From Thermoanaerobaculia bacterium (GTDB taxonomy: Bacteria > Acidobacteriota > Thermoanaerobaculia > Multivoradales > JAHEKO01): 64,000 bases of DNA. Below, piece after piece: positions 15,331 through 23,669 of this stretch. The number at the start of each line of letters is the position of its first letter. Positions within the stretch are counted from its first letter, which is position 1. The position numbers were made by a program, and so were the translations under genes. The notes under the pieces were generated by a model, which saw only the letters and a program-made list of their open reading frames with translations, searched no databases and was not told where the DNA came from. The stretch is from positions 1 through 64,000 of the forward strand of contig CAMYOG010000002.1 of the NCBI GenBank assembly GCA_947259925.1, read 5' to 3'.

Positions 15331-16761
15331 ATGACTGAGCTCGACGCGGTGGTCGTCGGTTCCGGGCCGAACGGGCTGGCCGCCGCGGTCGCCCTGGCGC
15401 GAGCCGGGCGCTCGGTGCTGGTGATCGAAGGCGCCGAGCGGATCGGCGGCGGCTGCCGGTCGGAAGAGCTGACGCTCCCCGGTTTCGTGCACGACACCTG
15501 CTCGGCGATCCACCCGATGGCGGCGGCGTCGCCGTTCCTGCGCGAGTTGCCGCTCGACCAGCACGGCCTCGAGTGGATCTTCCCGCCGGTGGCGTGCGCT
15601 CACCCGCTCGACGGCGGGCGGTGCGCGGTCCTCGAGTCGTCGATCAGCGAGACGGCGGCGGCCCTCGGCCCGCGGGACGCGGCCGCCTACCGGCGCCTGA
15701 TGGAGCGGCCGGTGCGCGACTGGCCGCGGATCGAGCGCGACCTGCTCGGCCCGCTGCCGATCCTCCCTCGACATCCCCTACTGCTCGCGCGATTCGGGCT
15801 CGTCGCTCTGCGCTCGGCACGGGGTCTGGCCGAGGGCCGGTTCGCCGGCGAGGCGGCGCGCGCGCTGATCGCCGGGCTCGGGGCGCACACCGTGCTGCCG
15901 CTCGAGAGCGCCGCTACCGCGGCGATCACGATGGTGCTGGGCCTGCTCGGCCATCGGGTCGGCTGGCCGTTGCCCCGGGGCGGCGCGAGCCGGATCGTCG
16001 ACGCCCTGGGGTCGTACCTGCTCGAGCTGGGTGGCCGGATCGAGACCGGTCGGTGGGCCGAATCGCTCGACGAGCTGCCCGGATCGACCGCCGTCCTGCT
16101 CGACCTGACGCCCCGCCAGGTTCTGTCGATCGCCGGCTCCCGACTCCCGGCCGGCTATCGGCGGCGGCTCGAGCGCTACCGCTACGGTCCGGGCGTCTTC
16201 AAGCTCGACCTGGCGCTCGACGGGCCGATCCCGTGGCAGGCTGACGCCTGCCGCCGGGCGGGGACGGTGCACGTCGGCGGCAGCCTGGCCGAGATCGCCG
16301 AGGCCGAGGCGGCGGTCTGGCGGGGCGAGCATCCGGAGCAGCCGTTCGTCCTCCTGGCGCAGCAGAGCCTCTTCGACCCGAGCCGTGCCCCCGAAGGCAA
16401 GCATACGGTCTGGGCGTACTGCCACGTTCCGAACGGCTCGACCGTCGATCGCACCGCGGCGATCGAGAGCGAGATCGAGCGCTTCGCGCCCGGATTCCGC
16501 GAGCGGGTCCTGGCTCGATCGGCGCGCAACACGGCTCAGCTGGAGGCGGCCAATCCCAACCTGGTCGGAGGCGACCTGGCGGGCGGCGCAACCGATCTGA
16601 CGCAGCTCTGGACCCGACCGGTCGCCCGCTGGACGCCGTACGCGACGCCGGCTCGGGGCCTCTACATCTGCTCCTCTTCCACACCGCCGGGAGGGGGCGT
16701 GCACGGTATGTGCGGCTACCAAGCGGCCCGGGCGACCCTCCGGCGCGAGCTGCGCGACTGA
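15331..16761 (+). CDS. Phytoene-desaturase-like FAD-dependent oxidoreductase
   Basis: A 476-residue amine-oxidase/CrtI-superfamily flavoprotein. The N-terminal dinucleotide fold VVVGSGPNGLAAAVALARAG is followed by VLVIEGAERIGGGCRSEEL and the C-terminal FAD segment LYICSSSTPPGGGVHGMCGYQAA. Overall it resembles the COG1233/PYROXD2-like subgroup more than true carotenoid desaturases. No carotenoid genes lie nearby, so the substrate is not predictable. It starts at ATG 15331 and is followed after 5 bp by the exonuclease gene. Confidence 0.8.
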   Translation: MTELDAVVVGSGPNGLAAAVALARAGRSVLVIEGAERIGGGCRSEELTLPGFVHDTCSAIHPMAAASPFLRELPLDQHGLEWIFPPVACAHPLDGGRCAVLESSISETAAALGPRDAAAYRRLMERPVRDWPRIERDLLGPLPILPRHPLLLARFGLVALRSARGLAEGRFAGEAARALIAGLGAHTVLPLESAATAAITMVLGLLGHRVGWPLPRGGASRIVDALGSYLLELGGRIETGRWAESLDELPGSTAVLLDLTPRQVLSIAGSRLPAGYRRRLERYRYGPGVFKLDLALDGPIPWQADACRRAGTVHVGGSLAEIAEAEAAVWRGEHPEQPFVLLAQQSLFDPSRAPEGKHTVWAYCHVPNGSTVDRTAAIESEIERFAPGFRERVLARSARNTAQLEAANPNLVGGDLAGGATDLTQLWTRPVARWTPYATPARGLYICSSSTPPGGGVHGMCGYQAARATLRRELRD

Positions 16762-16766
16762 ACGCA

Positions 16767-17657
16767 ATGTCGAGAGACCCGATCACCGTCCATCTCGTGG
16801 ACGCCAGCCCCTACATCTTCCGGGCCTTCTTCTCCCTGCCGGAATCGATCGTCGACCCGGCCGGCCGGCCGGTCAACGCCGTGCACGGCTTCGCCGGGTT
16901 CCTGCTCCGTCTGATCCACGAGGAACGACCGTCGCATCTGGGGCTCGCCTTCGACGGCAGCCTGACGACCAGCTTCCGCAACGAGATCTACCCGGAGTAC
17001 AAGGCGCAGCGGGAGCTGCCGCCGGCCGAGCTCGAGGCGCAGCTCGACGACTGCCGGCAGCTGGGCGCGGCCTTCGGTGCGGCGACCTTCATCGACGCCA
17101 CGTTCGAGGCCGACGACCTGATCGGTACCCTGGCCGGCCAGCTGCTCCACGCCGGGCATCGCGTGGTGGTGGTGAGCTCCGACAAGGATCTGGCGCAGCT
17201 GGTCGGCGAGCGCTGCGAGCTGTTCGATTTCGCCAAGGGGGTCCGTTACGGACCCCGGGAGGTAACCGAGAAGTTTTCGGTGCGGCCCGAGCAGGTCGCC
17301 GATCTCCTCGCCCTCGCCGGCGACAGTGTCGACAACATCCCGGGCGTCAGCGGCGTCGGGCCCAAGACGGCTGCCGCCCTGCTGAGGCACTTCGAGTCGG
17401 TCGAGGAGATCTATGCACGGCTCGACGAGGTCGTCGATTTGCCGCTTCGAGGAGCGCGGCCGCTCAGCGATCGGCTCGAGCGCCAGCGGCAGGTCGCGCT
17501 ACTGTCGAAGCGCCTGGCGCTGATCGCGGCCGACGCACCGGTCGCGGCCAACACCGACGAGCTGCGGCTCGAAGGTGCCGACGCCGAGCGGGTCGACGCG
17601 CTGTTCGACCGCCTCGGCTTCGAAGGTCTCCGGGAGCGTATCCGGCTATGGGCCTGA
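16767..17657 (+). CDS. Stand-alone 5'-3' exonuclease (PolA-type FEN domain)
   Basis: A 296-residue protein equivalent to the N-terminal 5'-3' exonuclease/flap-endonuclease domain of DNA polymerase I. Metal-ligand acidic stretches are HLVDASPYIFRAFF, LAFDG, FEADDLIGTLA and VVSSDKDLAQLV. The helix-hairpin-helix (H3TH) DNA-binding motif is GDSVDNIPGVSGVGPKTAA (about 188-206). It would process RNA primers or flaps. No polymerase domain follows. It sits in a probable operon with the upstream oxidoreductase (start ATG 16767, 5 bp gap) and is convergent with the subtilase. Confidence 0.88.
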   Translation: MSRDPITVHLVDASPYIFRAFFSLPESIVDPAGRPVNAVHGFAGFLLRLIHEERPSHLGLAFDGSLTTSFRNEIYPEYKAQRELPPAELEAQLDDCRQLGAAFGAATFIDATFEADDLIGTLAGQLLHAGHRVVVVSSDKDLAQLVGERCELFDFAKGVRYGPREVTEKFSVRPEQVADLLALAGDSVDNIPGVSGVGPKTAAALLRHFESVEEIYARLDEVVDLPLRGARPLSDRLERQRQVALLSKRLALIAADAPVAANTDELRLEGADAERVDALFDRLGFEGLRERIRLWA

Positions 17658-17670
17658 CGCCCGATCCGGT

Positions 17671-19236
17671 CTATTCCTGCGGCACCCAGCTCTCGGTGAA
17701 GAGAGCTTCGGTGTAGAGGTCGCTCCAGATGAAGCCGTCCGACCAGAGCACCGTGTCCGACCAGATGAACGTGTCGTTCCAGATGAACCCGTCCGACCAG
17801 ATGAACGTGTCCGACCAGATGAAGGTGTCGTTCCAGACGAAGCCGTCCTGGTAGGTGTACTTGCCGTTCCAGAGGTAGCCGTCGTCTTCGATCGGTGTGC
17901 CGTCGGCGGCGCGAATGAAGAAGGTGTAGCCGCCGTTGCCCTTCGGCGGGTAGGCGTCGGCCGGTCCGCGGAAGTGCTGGGTGCCGGCGAGATCGGCGTC
18001 GATGTCGAGGTTGGCGTTGGCGCTGCCGGTGGCCATCGAGTGGACAGCACCGTAGGCGTCGACGCGCCCGGCGCCCTGCTGGAAGATCGAATAGGTCGGG
18101 CTGCCGCCCGAGAAGCTCGCCCGGTCGGCCGAGTCCATCAGCCGGTACTTGACCTGATCGGGCATGAGCGCGGGTTCGGCCTCGAGCATCAGGGCCACGA
18201 TGCCGCTCACGAACGCGGTCGCCTGCGAGGTTCCGGACATGTTGAAGTAGCGCCCGCCGTCGTGGAACTCCGGGTGATCCTTGGCGATCTGGGCGTTGTT
18301 CTTCATCAACCCCTTGACGTGGCCACCGGGGGCGACCAGGTCGGGCTTGACGAAGGCCTCGACCGTCGGGCCGGTGGACGAGAAGCTGGCCAGGACGTCG
18401 TCCTGGAAGTTTTCGGGTGTGTAGTTGTCGGTCATCGCGCCGACGGTGATGATGTAGGGAAGGTTGCCGGGCACGCCGATGGTCATCGGATCGGGCCCGC
18501 GGTTGCCGGCCGAAGCGACGACCACGAGGCCCATCCGCCAGGCCTCCATGACCGCTTGATTCAACGGGTCGTCCCAGTAGTAGGACTGAGGCTCGGCCGA
18601 GAACGAGCAGTTGAGAACGCGGATGCCGTAGGCGTCCTTGTTGGCCACGGCCCAGTCGATGCCGCGAATGACGTCGGCATAGGAGCTCTGGCCGTTGGCG
18701 CCGAAGGCCCGGATGACCGCCAGGTCGGCGTCGGGGGCCATGCCGTTGAACAAGCCGGACTCGGCCCTGCGGCTGGAGACGGCGACGCTGGTGACGTGCG
18801 AGCCATGTCCCTGGTCGTCGTGGAGGTAATCCTGGACCTCGACGGTGCGCTGCGTGTTGTTGACGGCGTCGTAGTGAACCAGAATGCGTCCTCTGCCGCT
18901 CGAGCTGTCGAGCAGGCCGTAGTCGTTGAAGGCGCCGCTATCGAGGACCGCGATGGTCACGCCGGAGCCGTCGATCCCCTCGGCGTGGAGCTGATCGGCG
19001 CCGAGATGCGTGGGGTAGTAGGTCTCGACCACCGTGGAGTTGCCGCCACCATTCGATCCGGACTTCTTGCCGGTCAGCTCGGCGGTGCCGTTCGGCCAGA
19101 TGCGACGGATCGAGGCGTGCCGACCGAGCAGCGCGCGCTGCTCGTCGGTCAGCTCGGCCGCGACGGCGCCGATGATCCCGAGCTCGTGGGTGACGACACC
19201 ACCGACGTGCTCGACAGTGTGGGAAGTAGCGCTCAC
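17671..19236 (-). CDS. Subtilisin-like S8 serine protease, 5'-truncated
   Basis: A 521-residue frame with a complete catalytic domain. The Asp is in VTIAVLDSG, the His in DDQGHGSHVTS, the Asn region in VVVASAGNRGPD and the Ser in FNMSGTSQATAFVSG. Upstream of it is only the C-terminal half of an I9-like propeptide (GGVVTHELGIIGAVAAEL). There is no signal peptide. The only available start, GTG 19236, lies inside sequence that reads as deoxyhypusine synthase in another frame, so the gene has lost its 5' end. The C-terminus carries seven hexapeptide repeats (separate entry). An intact relative would be secreted. Whether this copy is expressed is doubtful. Confidence 0.85.
   Translation of the reverse strand: MSATSHTVEHVGGVVTHELGIIGAVAAELTDEQRALLGRHASIRRIWPNGTAELTGKKSGSNGGGNSTVVETYYPTHLGADQLHAEGIDGSGVTIAVLDSGAFNDYGLLDSSSGRGRILVHYDAVNNTQRTVEVQDYLHDDQGHGSHVTSVAVSSRRAESGLFNGMAPDADLAVIRAFGANGQSSYADVIRGIDWAVANKDAYGIRVLNCSFSAEPQSYYWDDPLNQAVMEAWRMGLVVVASAGNRGPDPMTIGVPGNLPYIITVGAMTDNYTPENFQDDVLASFSSTGPTVEAFVKPDLVAPGGHVKGLMKNNAQIAKDHPEFHDGGRYFNMSGTSQATAFVSGIVALMLEAEPALMPDQVKYRLMDSADRASFSGGSPTYSIFQQGAGRVDAYGAVHSMATGSANANLDIDADLAGTQHFRGPADAYPPKGNGGYTFFIRAADGTPIEDDGYLWNGKYTYQDGFVWNDTFIWSDTFIWSDGFIWNDTFIWSDTVLWSDGFIWSDLYTEALFTESWVPQE
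17716..17841 (-). repeat. Seven 18-bp tandem repeats encoding W-S/N-D hexapeptides
   Basis: Near the C-terminus of the subtilase, seven consecutive 18-bp units encode the pattern [F/V]-[I/V/L]-W-[S/N]-D-[T/G/L]. Individual units are FVWNDT, FIWSDT, FIWSDG, FIWNDT, FIWSDT, VLWSDG and FIWSDL. DNA identity between units is high, implying recent slippage or recombination. Such Trp-Asp repeats occur at the C-terminus of some secreted subtilases and may form a surface-binding beta structure. The function is unknown. Confidence 0.85.
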
Positions 19237-19651
19237 CCGCGGCCTCGGCCCGCTGCCAGATCTCGAGCATCCGGCGATCGATCCGCCGGAACGCCTCCTC
19301 CTCGGGGATGCAGGTATCGGTGACCCGCGCCAGCCCCTCGGCCTCCAGCTGCCGCTCGCGCTCCGGCGTCAGGTTGCGCCAGTCGGAGATCCGCCGGTAG
19401 TGGCTATGGGCGACGAGGTTGTAGACGTCCTCTTCGAGGTTGGCACCGGTGCAACAGACGGCGTGGACCTTCTGCTGGCGGATCATCTCGGCCAGCGAGC
19501 GGCCGAGCTCGGCGGTGCTCATCGCCCCGGCCATGGCGATCAGCATGCGGCCACCCCCGTCGAGGTGCCGGATGTAGCCCTCGGCGGCGTCGACCAGGGT
19601 GGCGCTGTTGAAGTGGCGGTAGTGCCGCTCCAGGAAGCTCTTCAGCCTCAT
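19217..19651 (-). pseudogene. Deoxyhypusine synthase-like protein, 3'-truncated
   Basis: The first 145 codons of a DHS/homospermidine-synthase-fold protein, normally about 320 residues. It begins MRLKSFLERHYRHFNSATL at ATG 19651 and contains the NAD-site stretch MAGAMSTAELG and CTGANLEEDVYNLVAHSHY. Homology stops after GERYFPH at about 19217. The frame then reads through antisense-like, Arg-rich sequence belonging to the subtilase gene in another frame. The catalytic Lys region of DHS is missing, so this gene cannot be active. The start overlaps the stop of the sulfotransferase-like gene (ATGA), so it was the second gene of an operon. Internal deletion or a chimeric assembly are the two explanations. 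Confidence 0.8.
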
Positions 19652-20391
19652 CGCGACGGGGTCGTCGCCGGAGGCCGGATCGCGCCCTTCAGCAGCTCGT
19701 CGTAGAGGGGCCGGCATTCGTCGACCAGCGGCTCCAGCTCGGCCGGCACCGGCTCGCTCTTCTCCCGGTACGGCTGGAAGCCGGTCGAGCGATGGATGTT
19801 GTGGTACCAGTGGGGCGCCCAGACACCGTCCTCGGGCCGCGCCCCGGCCGGCCAGGCGAGCATCGCCGGATCGAACTCGAGGCCCAGCCGTCGACAGAGC
19901 TGCTCGAGGACGTAGCCCGGATCCCGGAGGAGCTCACGGGCGTCGAGCACCGGCACGTCCTGCCCGAGCTCCTGGAGATGGCGGCTGAGCCGGCTCTGGA
20001 CCTCCATGCCGGTGTCCTGGAGACGCGGCTCCGGAATCTGGTGGCGGAGCGACCGGACCACGTCGGCGGGGTCGCGCACCAGCAGCACGTTGGCGGTCTG
20101 GGCGAGGAAGCCCCAGTCGAGCCCGAGCAGGTGGTGCGCCATCTGCTTGACGAGGACCACCGGCCGGTCGGTCTCACCCAGGATGACCTCGCGAACGACG
20201 CGCTCGCCGTCGGTGTCCATCGCCGCCAGGACCTCGTCGCGCCCCGGATGAACCGCGCCGCTGGTCGCCAGATAGTGGCCGTAGAGCGGCTCGTCGACGA
20301 CCCGTGTGTCGGTGCGCTGGGCGAACGAGTACATGATCGCGGTCGAGACGTTGCGCGGGCCCGACCAGAGATTGATCCGAAGCGTCGGCAT
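19648..20391 (-). CDS. PAPS-type sulfotransferase-like P-loop protein
   Basis: A 247-residue protein of the sulfotransferase-like family that in plants and bacteria is associated with branched-chain aminotransferase-like proteins. The 5'-phosphosulfate loop is seen as LWSGPRNVSTAIMYSFAQR (about 8-26). The 3'-phosphate-binding segment is NVLLVRDPADVVRSL. A conserved H-H in VKQMAHHLLGLDW may contribute to catalysis. The real acceptor is unknown and sulfotransfer itself is unproven for this subgroup. Its stop overlaps the start of the truncated DHS-like gene, linking the two functions in an operon. Confidence 0.75.
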   Translation of the reverse strand: MPTLRINLWSGPRNVSTAIMYSFAQRTDTRVVDEPLYGHYLATSGAVHPGRDEVLAAMDTDGERVVREVILGETDRPVVLVKQMAHHLLGLDWGFLAQTANVLLVRDPADVVRSLRHQIPEPRLQDTGMEVQSRLSRHLQELGQDVPVLDARELLRDPGYVLEQLCRRLGLEFDPAMLAWPAGARPEDGVWAPHWYHNIHRSTGFQPYREKSEPVPAELEPLVDECRPLYDELLKGAIRPPATTPSR

Positions 20392-20481
20392 GGGCTGAGG
20401 ATTCTAGCGCCGTTTCAGCACTGGGCTCGGCTGCGGTAGAATCTCGCGTCGGCCGGCTGGCCGGCAAAGGAGGGTAAGGTC

Positions 20482-20703
20482 ATCGCCAAGGAAGAACCAC
20501 TCGAATTCGAAGGCACGGTCGTCCAGGTTCTGGGCAACAGCAACTTCCGCGTCGAGCTGGAGAACGGCCACACCGTGCTCGCGACGATCGCCGGCAAGAT
20601 GCGGCGGTTCAGGATTCGAGTCCTCGAGGGGGACCGGGTCAGCATCGAGGTCTCTCCCTACGACCTGAATCGCGGCCGGATCACCTACCGACACAAGTCG
20701 TAG
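20482..20703 (+). CDS. infA: Translation initiation factor IF-1 (apparent ATC start)
   Basis: A 73-residue OB-fold protein. After the first residue the frame reads [16 protein letters not shown], then [21 protein letters not shown] and [17 protein letters not shown], all diagnostic of IF-1. IF-1 binds the 30S A site during initiation. There is no in-frame ATG, GTG or TTG between the upstream stop (20437-20439) and the homologous region. The only start-like codon is ATC at 20482, placed exactly where MAKE normally begins. It lies 7 nt after a strong AAAGGAGGG (20466-20474). A TAGAAT hexamer at 20437-20442 could be the -10 box, without a clear -35. Confidence 0.88.
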   Translation: MAKEEPLEFEGTVVQVLGNSNFRVELENGHTVLATIAGKMRRFRIRVLEGDRVSIEVSPYDLNRGRITYRHKS

Positions 20704-20726
20704 GCGCCGTCACGACTCTCGAGGCC

Positions 20727-21755
20727 ATGAGCCTCCCGACCTCACCGTCCGAAGAGCCTCGGGACCGCCTGGGCAGGCCGGTCCGGGATCTGCGCATCTC
20801 GGTCACCGATCGCTGCAACTTCCGCTGCCGCTATTGCATGCCGCGCGAGGTCTTCGGCCATGAGTTCGAGTTCCTGCCGCGCGCGCAGCTGCTGACCTTC
20901 GAGGAGATCCACCGGCTGGCGGCGCTCTTCCACCGGCTCGGGGTGCGCAAGCTCCGGATCACCGGCGGCGAGCCGTTGCTCCGCAAGGACGTCGACAGGC
21001 TGATCGGGATGCTCGCCGGGCTTCCCGAGGTCGAGCTGGCCCTGACCACCAACGCTTCGAGCCTGGAGGAGTTCGCTCCGAGGCTGGTGGCGGCGGGACT
21101 CGGCCGGGTGACGGTCAGCCTCGACTCGCTCGACGAAGCGGTCTTTCGCAAGATGAACGACGTCGAGTTCCCGGTCAGTCGCGTGCTCGCCGGCATCGAG
21201 GCCGCGATCGCCGCCGGCCTGACGCCGGTCAAGATCAACGCCATGGTGCGACGCGGCATCAACGAGCACACGGTGCTCGATCTGGTCCGCCACTTCAAGG
21301 GCTCGGGCTGCATCCTGCGCTTCATCGAATTCATGGACGTCGGCACCACCAACGGCTGGCGCCTCGACGACGTGGTGCCGTCCAGAGTGCTGGTCGAGAG
21401 GATCGGCCGGGAGCTGCCGATCGAGCCGATCGAGCCGAACTACACCGGTGAGGTCGCCCGGCGCTGGCGCTTCACCGACGGGGATGGCGAGATCGGGTTC
21501 ATCAGCTCGGTGACCCAGCCGTTCTGCGGCACCTGCTCCCGGGCGCGACTCTCGGCGGAGGGCTTGCTCTACACCTGTCTGTTCGCGGCTGACGGCACCG
21601 ATCTGAGGACGCCGTTGCGGTCCGGAGCCTCCGATGAAGAGCTACTCGGCCTGGTCGGTGGTGTCTGGCGTGGCCGCTCGGACCGCTACTCCGAGGTCCG
21701 CTCGGCCGAGACCGAGGCGCTGTCGCGCATCGAGATGTCGTACATCGGCGGCTGA
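20727..21755 (+). CDS. moaA: GTP 3',8-cyclase (molybdenum cofactor biosynthesis)
   Basis: A 342-residue radical SAM enzyme that makes 3',8-cyclo-GTP, the first step of molybdopterin synthesis. The N-terminal cluster ligands are C30, C34 and C37 in DRCNFRCRYCMPRE. The second [4Fe-4S] cluster ligands are C267, C270 and C284 (FCGTCSRARLSAEGLLYTC). The SAM GGEP motif (RITGGEPLLRKD) and the conserved C-terminal Gly-Gly (SYIGG) are present. It follows infA by 23 bp. No other moa genes are in the window. Confidence 0.95.
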   Translation: MSLPTSPSEEPRDRLGRPVRDLRISVTDRCNFRCRYCMPREVFGHEFEFLPRAQLLTFEEIHRLAALFHRLGVRKLRITGGEPLLRKDVDRLIGMLAGLPEVELALTTNASSLEEFAPRLVAAGLGRVTVSLDSLDEAVFRKMNDVEFPVSRVLAGIEAAIAAGLTPVKINAMVRRGINEHTVLDLVRHFKGSGCILRFIEFMDVGTTNGWRLDDVVPSRVLVERIGRELPIEPIEPNYTGEVARRWRFTDGDGEIGFISSVTQPFCGTCSRARLSAEGLLYTCLFAADGTDLRTPLRSGASDEELLGLVGGVWRGRSDRYSEVRSAETEALSRIEMSYIGG

Positions 21756-21889
21756 GGGCCGGCCGATGGCGGGCGGCGCATCCGGAGCCGGCTCGCGGCC
21801 GTAGAGAAGGGCATCGTGGCCGGAGTGGACAGCTGGTAGAATACGCCGTTCGAGGCGCAGCTTCCCACCTGCAGTTCCCGGAGGAAACC

Positions 21890-23644
21890 ATGCCCAAGAC
21901 AGTACGAATCTTCGCCGCAGGATTGGCCCTCGTCTGGATGATCCTGCCGCTGCCGACCGAGGCCGCGACCGTCACCAACCCGGACGACTGGTGCGGCACC
22001 GATCCGAGCGTCAGAACCATCGTCACCGCCCAGCATCAGCAGCTCGAGCGCCAGCGGAGCCGCGAGCGGCTGTTCAAGACCCAGACCGGTCCACTCCTGC
22101 AGCCGGCCTCGAAACCGCAGGTCAGTCAGGAGGGCGACGTGGTCATCGTCGTCGACGACGGCTCGATCATCCGGCCGCCGAACGAGTCCGACGTGGCCAA
22201 CAAGGGCTTCCGGCTCCAGTTCAAGAAGAAGAAGGGCTACAAGGTCTCGAGGAAGTCCAGCTCCATCTCCGGCAGCCTGGGCCAGAGGATCGTCCTGGGC
22301 GACGACGACTCGGTACTGGTGCCGTTCGAGAAGGGCTTCAAGTTCAAGTTCTTCGGCCAGACCTACTCGCGGATGTACGTCAACTCCGACGGCAACATCA
22401 CCTTCGGCGAAGGCGACAGTGCTTCGAGCGCCCGCGACCTCGGCCGGGCGATCAGTGGGCCGCCGCGGATCATGGCCTATTTCACCGATCTCGATCCGAG
22501 CGTCGCCGGCAACGTCTACGTCAAGTTCCTCGGCAAGGGGAAGATGCAGGTGACCTGGGAGGGCGTGCCGATCTTTGGCGGGTTCTCGCCGAACACCTTC
22601 CAGGTGACTCTGTCCCGGAAGGGCCACGTCGAGTTCCGCTTCCGTGAGATCGACGCGGCGAGCGGCATCATCGGGTTCTCGCCCGGTGTCGGATCGTCCC
22701 TGCGACTCCTCGACTTCACCGAGGACTCCCCGATCACCGTGCCGGCCCAGTCGATCGCCGAGGTCTTCGGCGACGAAGAGATTGTCGACGAGACGCTCTT
22801 ATCGAAGATCTTCTATGAGAACTACCCAGACGACGTCCATCAGATCTCGGTCTTCTACGACTTCCCGCTGCAGCTCCTGGGTGGGGGAGCCGTCGCCTAC
22901 CACTTCACGACCAAGAACCAGATCCGGGGGATCGGCTACAAGAACCGACCTCCCTTCCGCGACACCTTCGACTTCTCCAGCTCGATGGGCAGCGACGGCG
23001 TGCTCGAGGGCTTCGCCAACATGGGCTACGTCCACAAGTACAACGACAATCTGAACCGGCGTCGCCAGACGCTGACCCATCTGGGCGTGTTCATCCACGA
23101 GATCGGCCACCAGTGGCTGAGCCGGCTCTTCTACAGGAAGGGTGGCACCACCAGCGGCGAGCTCCAGGAGAACGGCGGGCACTGGGCGTTCCACACCCAC
23201 TCCTCGGCTTCGTTCATGCAGGGCAACGACATCGAGGACCTGGGCGGAGGTGACTTCCGGACCCGTGAGACCGACGCGATCTTCAGCGAGCTCGACCTCT
23301 ACGTCTTGGGCGTCATTCCGCCCGGGCAGGTGGGCGACTTCTTCTACGTCGCCGAAAGTGGCCAGGACCCGCGGCGCCTGCCGGAGTTCAACTTCAACAT
23401 GAGGGGCCGGCGGGTGGACGTCAGCATCGACGACGTGATCCGCCACGAGGGTGCTCGCGATCCCGACCACAACGACTCCGCCAGGGTGACGCGCGTGGCG
23501 ATGATCCTGCTGGTCAAGCAGGGAGCGGCGCCGCAGCAGCGGTCGATCGACAAGGTACAGGACTTCGTCCGGCTGGGTGCCCGCGAGTGGTCGAACCAGA
23601 CCGACGGCGTGCTGTCGCTCGACTTCTCGCTGGTCCCGAACTAG
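21890..23644 (+). CDS. Secreted NIDO-like/HExxH putative metallopeptidase
   Basis: A 584-residue protein with a signal peptide (about 1-25, ending PTEAATV). Residues about 130-270 resemble a NIDO-type beta-sandwich: MYVNSDGNITFGE, RIMAYFTDLDPS, KMQVTWEGVP and HVEFRFREID. The C-terminal half contains a zinc-binding HEIGHQW (about 404-410), followed by SELDLYVLGVIPPGQVGDFF, as in bacterial secreted metalloproteases of unknown class. A third ligand was not assigned. A TAGAAT hexamer lies at 21837-21842. Standalone gene. Protease activity is inferred from the HExxH alone. Confidence 0.65.
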   Translation: MPKTVRIFAAGLALVWMILPLPTEAATVTNPDDWCGTDPSVRTIVTAQHQQLERQRSRERLFKTQTGPLLQPASKPQVSQEGDVVIVVDDGSIIRPPNESDVANKGFRLQFKKKKGYKVSRKSSSISGSLGQRIVLGDDDSVLVPFEKGFKFKFFGQTYSRMYVNSDGNITFGEGDSASSARDLGRAISGPPRIMAYFTDLDPSVAGNVYVKFLGKGKMQVTWEGVPIFGGFSPNTFQVTLSRKGHVEFRFREIDAASGIIGFSPGVGSSLRLLDFTEDSPITVPAQSIAEVFGDEEIVDETLLSKIFYENYPDDVHQISVFYDFPLQLLGGGAVAYHFTTKNQIRGIGYKNRPPFRDTFDFSSSMGSDGVLEGFANMGYVHKYNDNLNRRRQTLTHLGVFIHEIGHQWLSRLFYRKGGTTSGELQENGGHWAFHTHSSASFMQGNDIEDLGGGDFRTRETDAIFSELDLYVLGVIPPGQVGDFFYVAESGQDPRRLPEFNFNMRGRRVDVSIDDVIRHEGARDPDHNDSARVTRVAMILLVKQGAAPQQRSIDKVQDFVRLGAREWSNQTDGVLSLDFSLVPN

Positions 23645-23669
23645 CGTCGGGTGGCGCGTGCCGGGCCGG

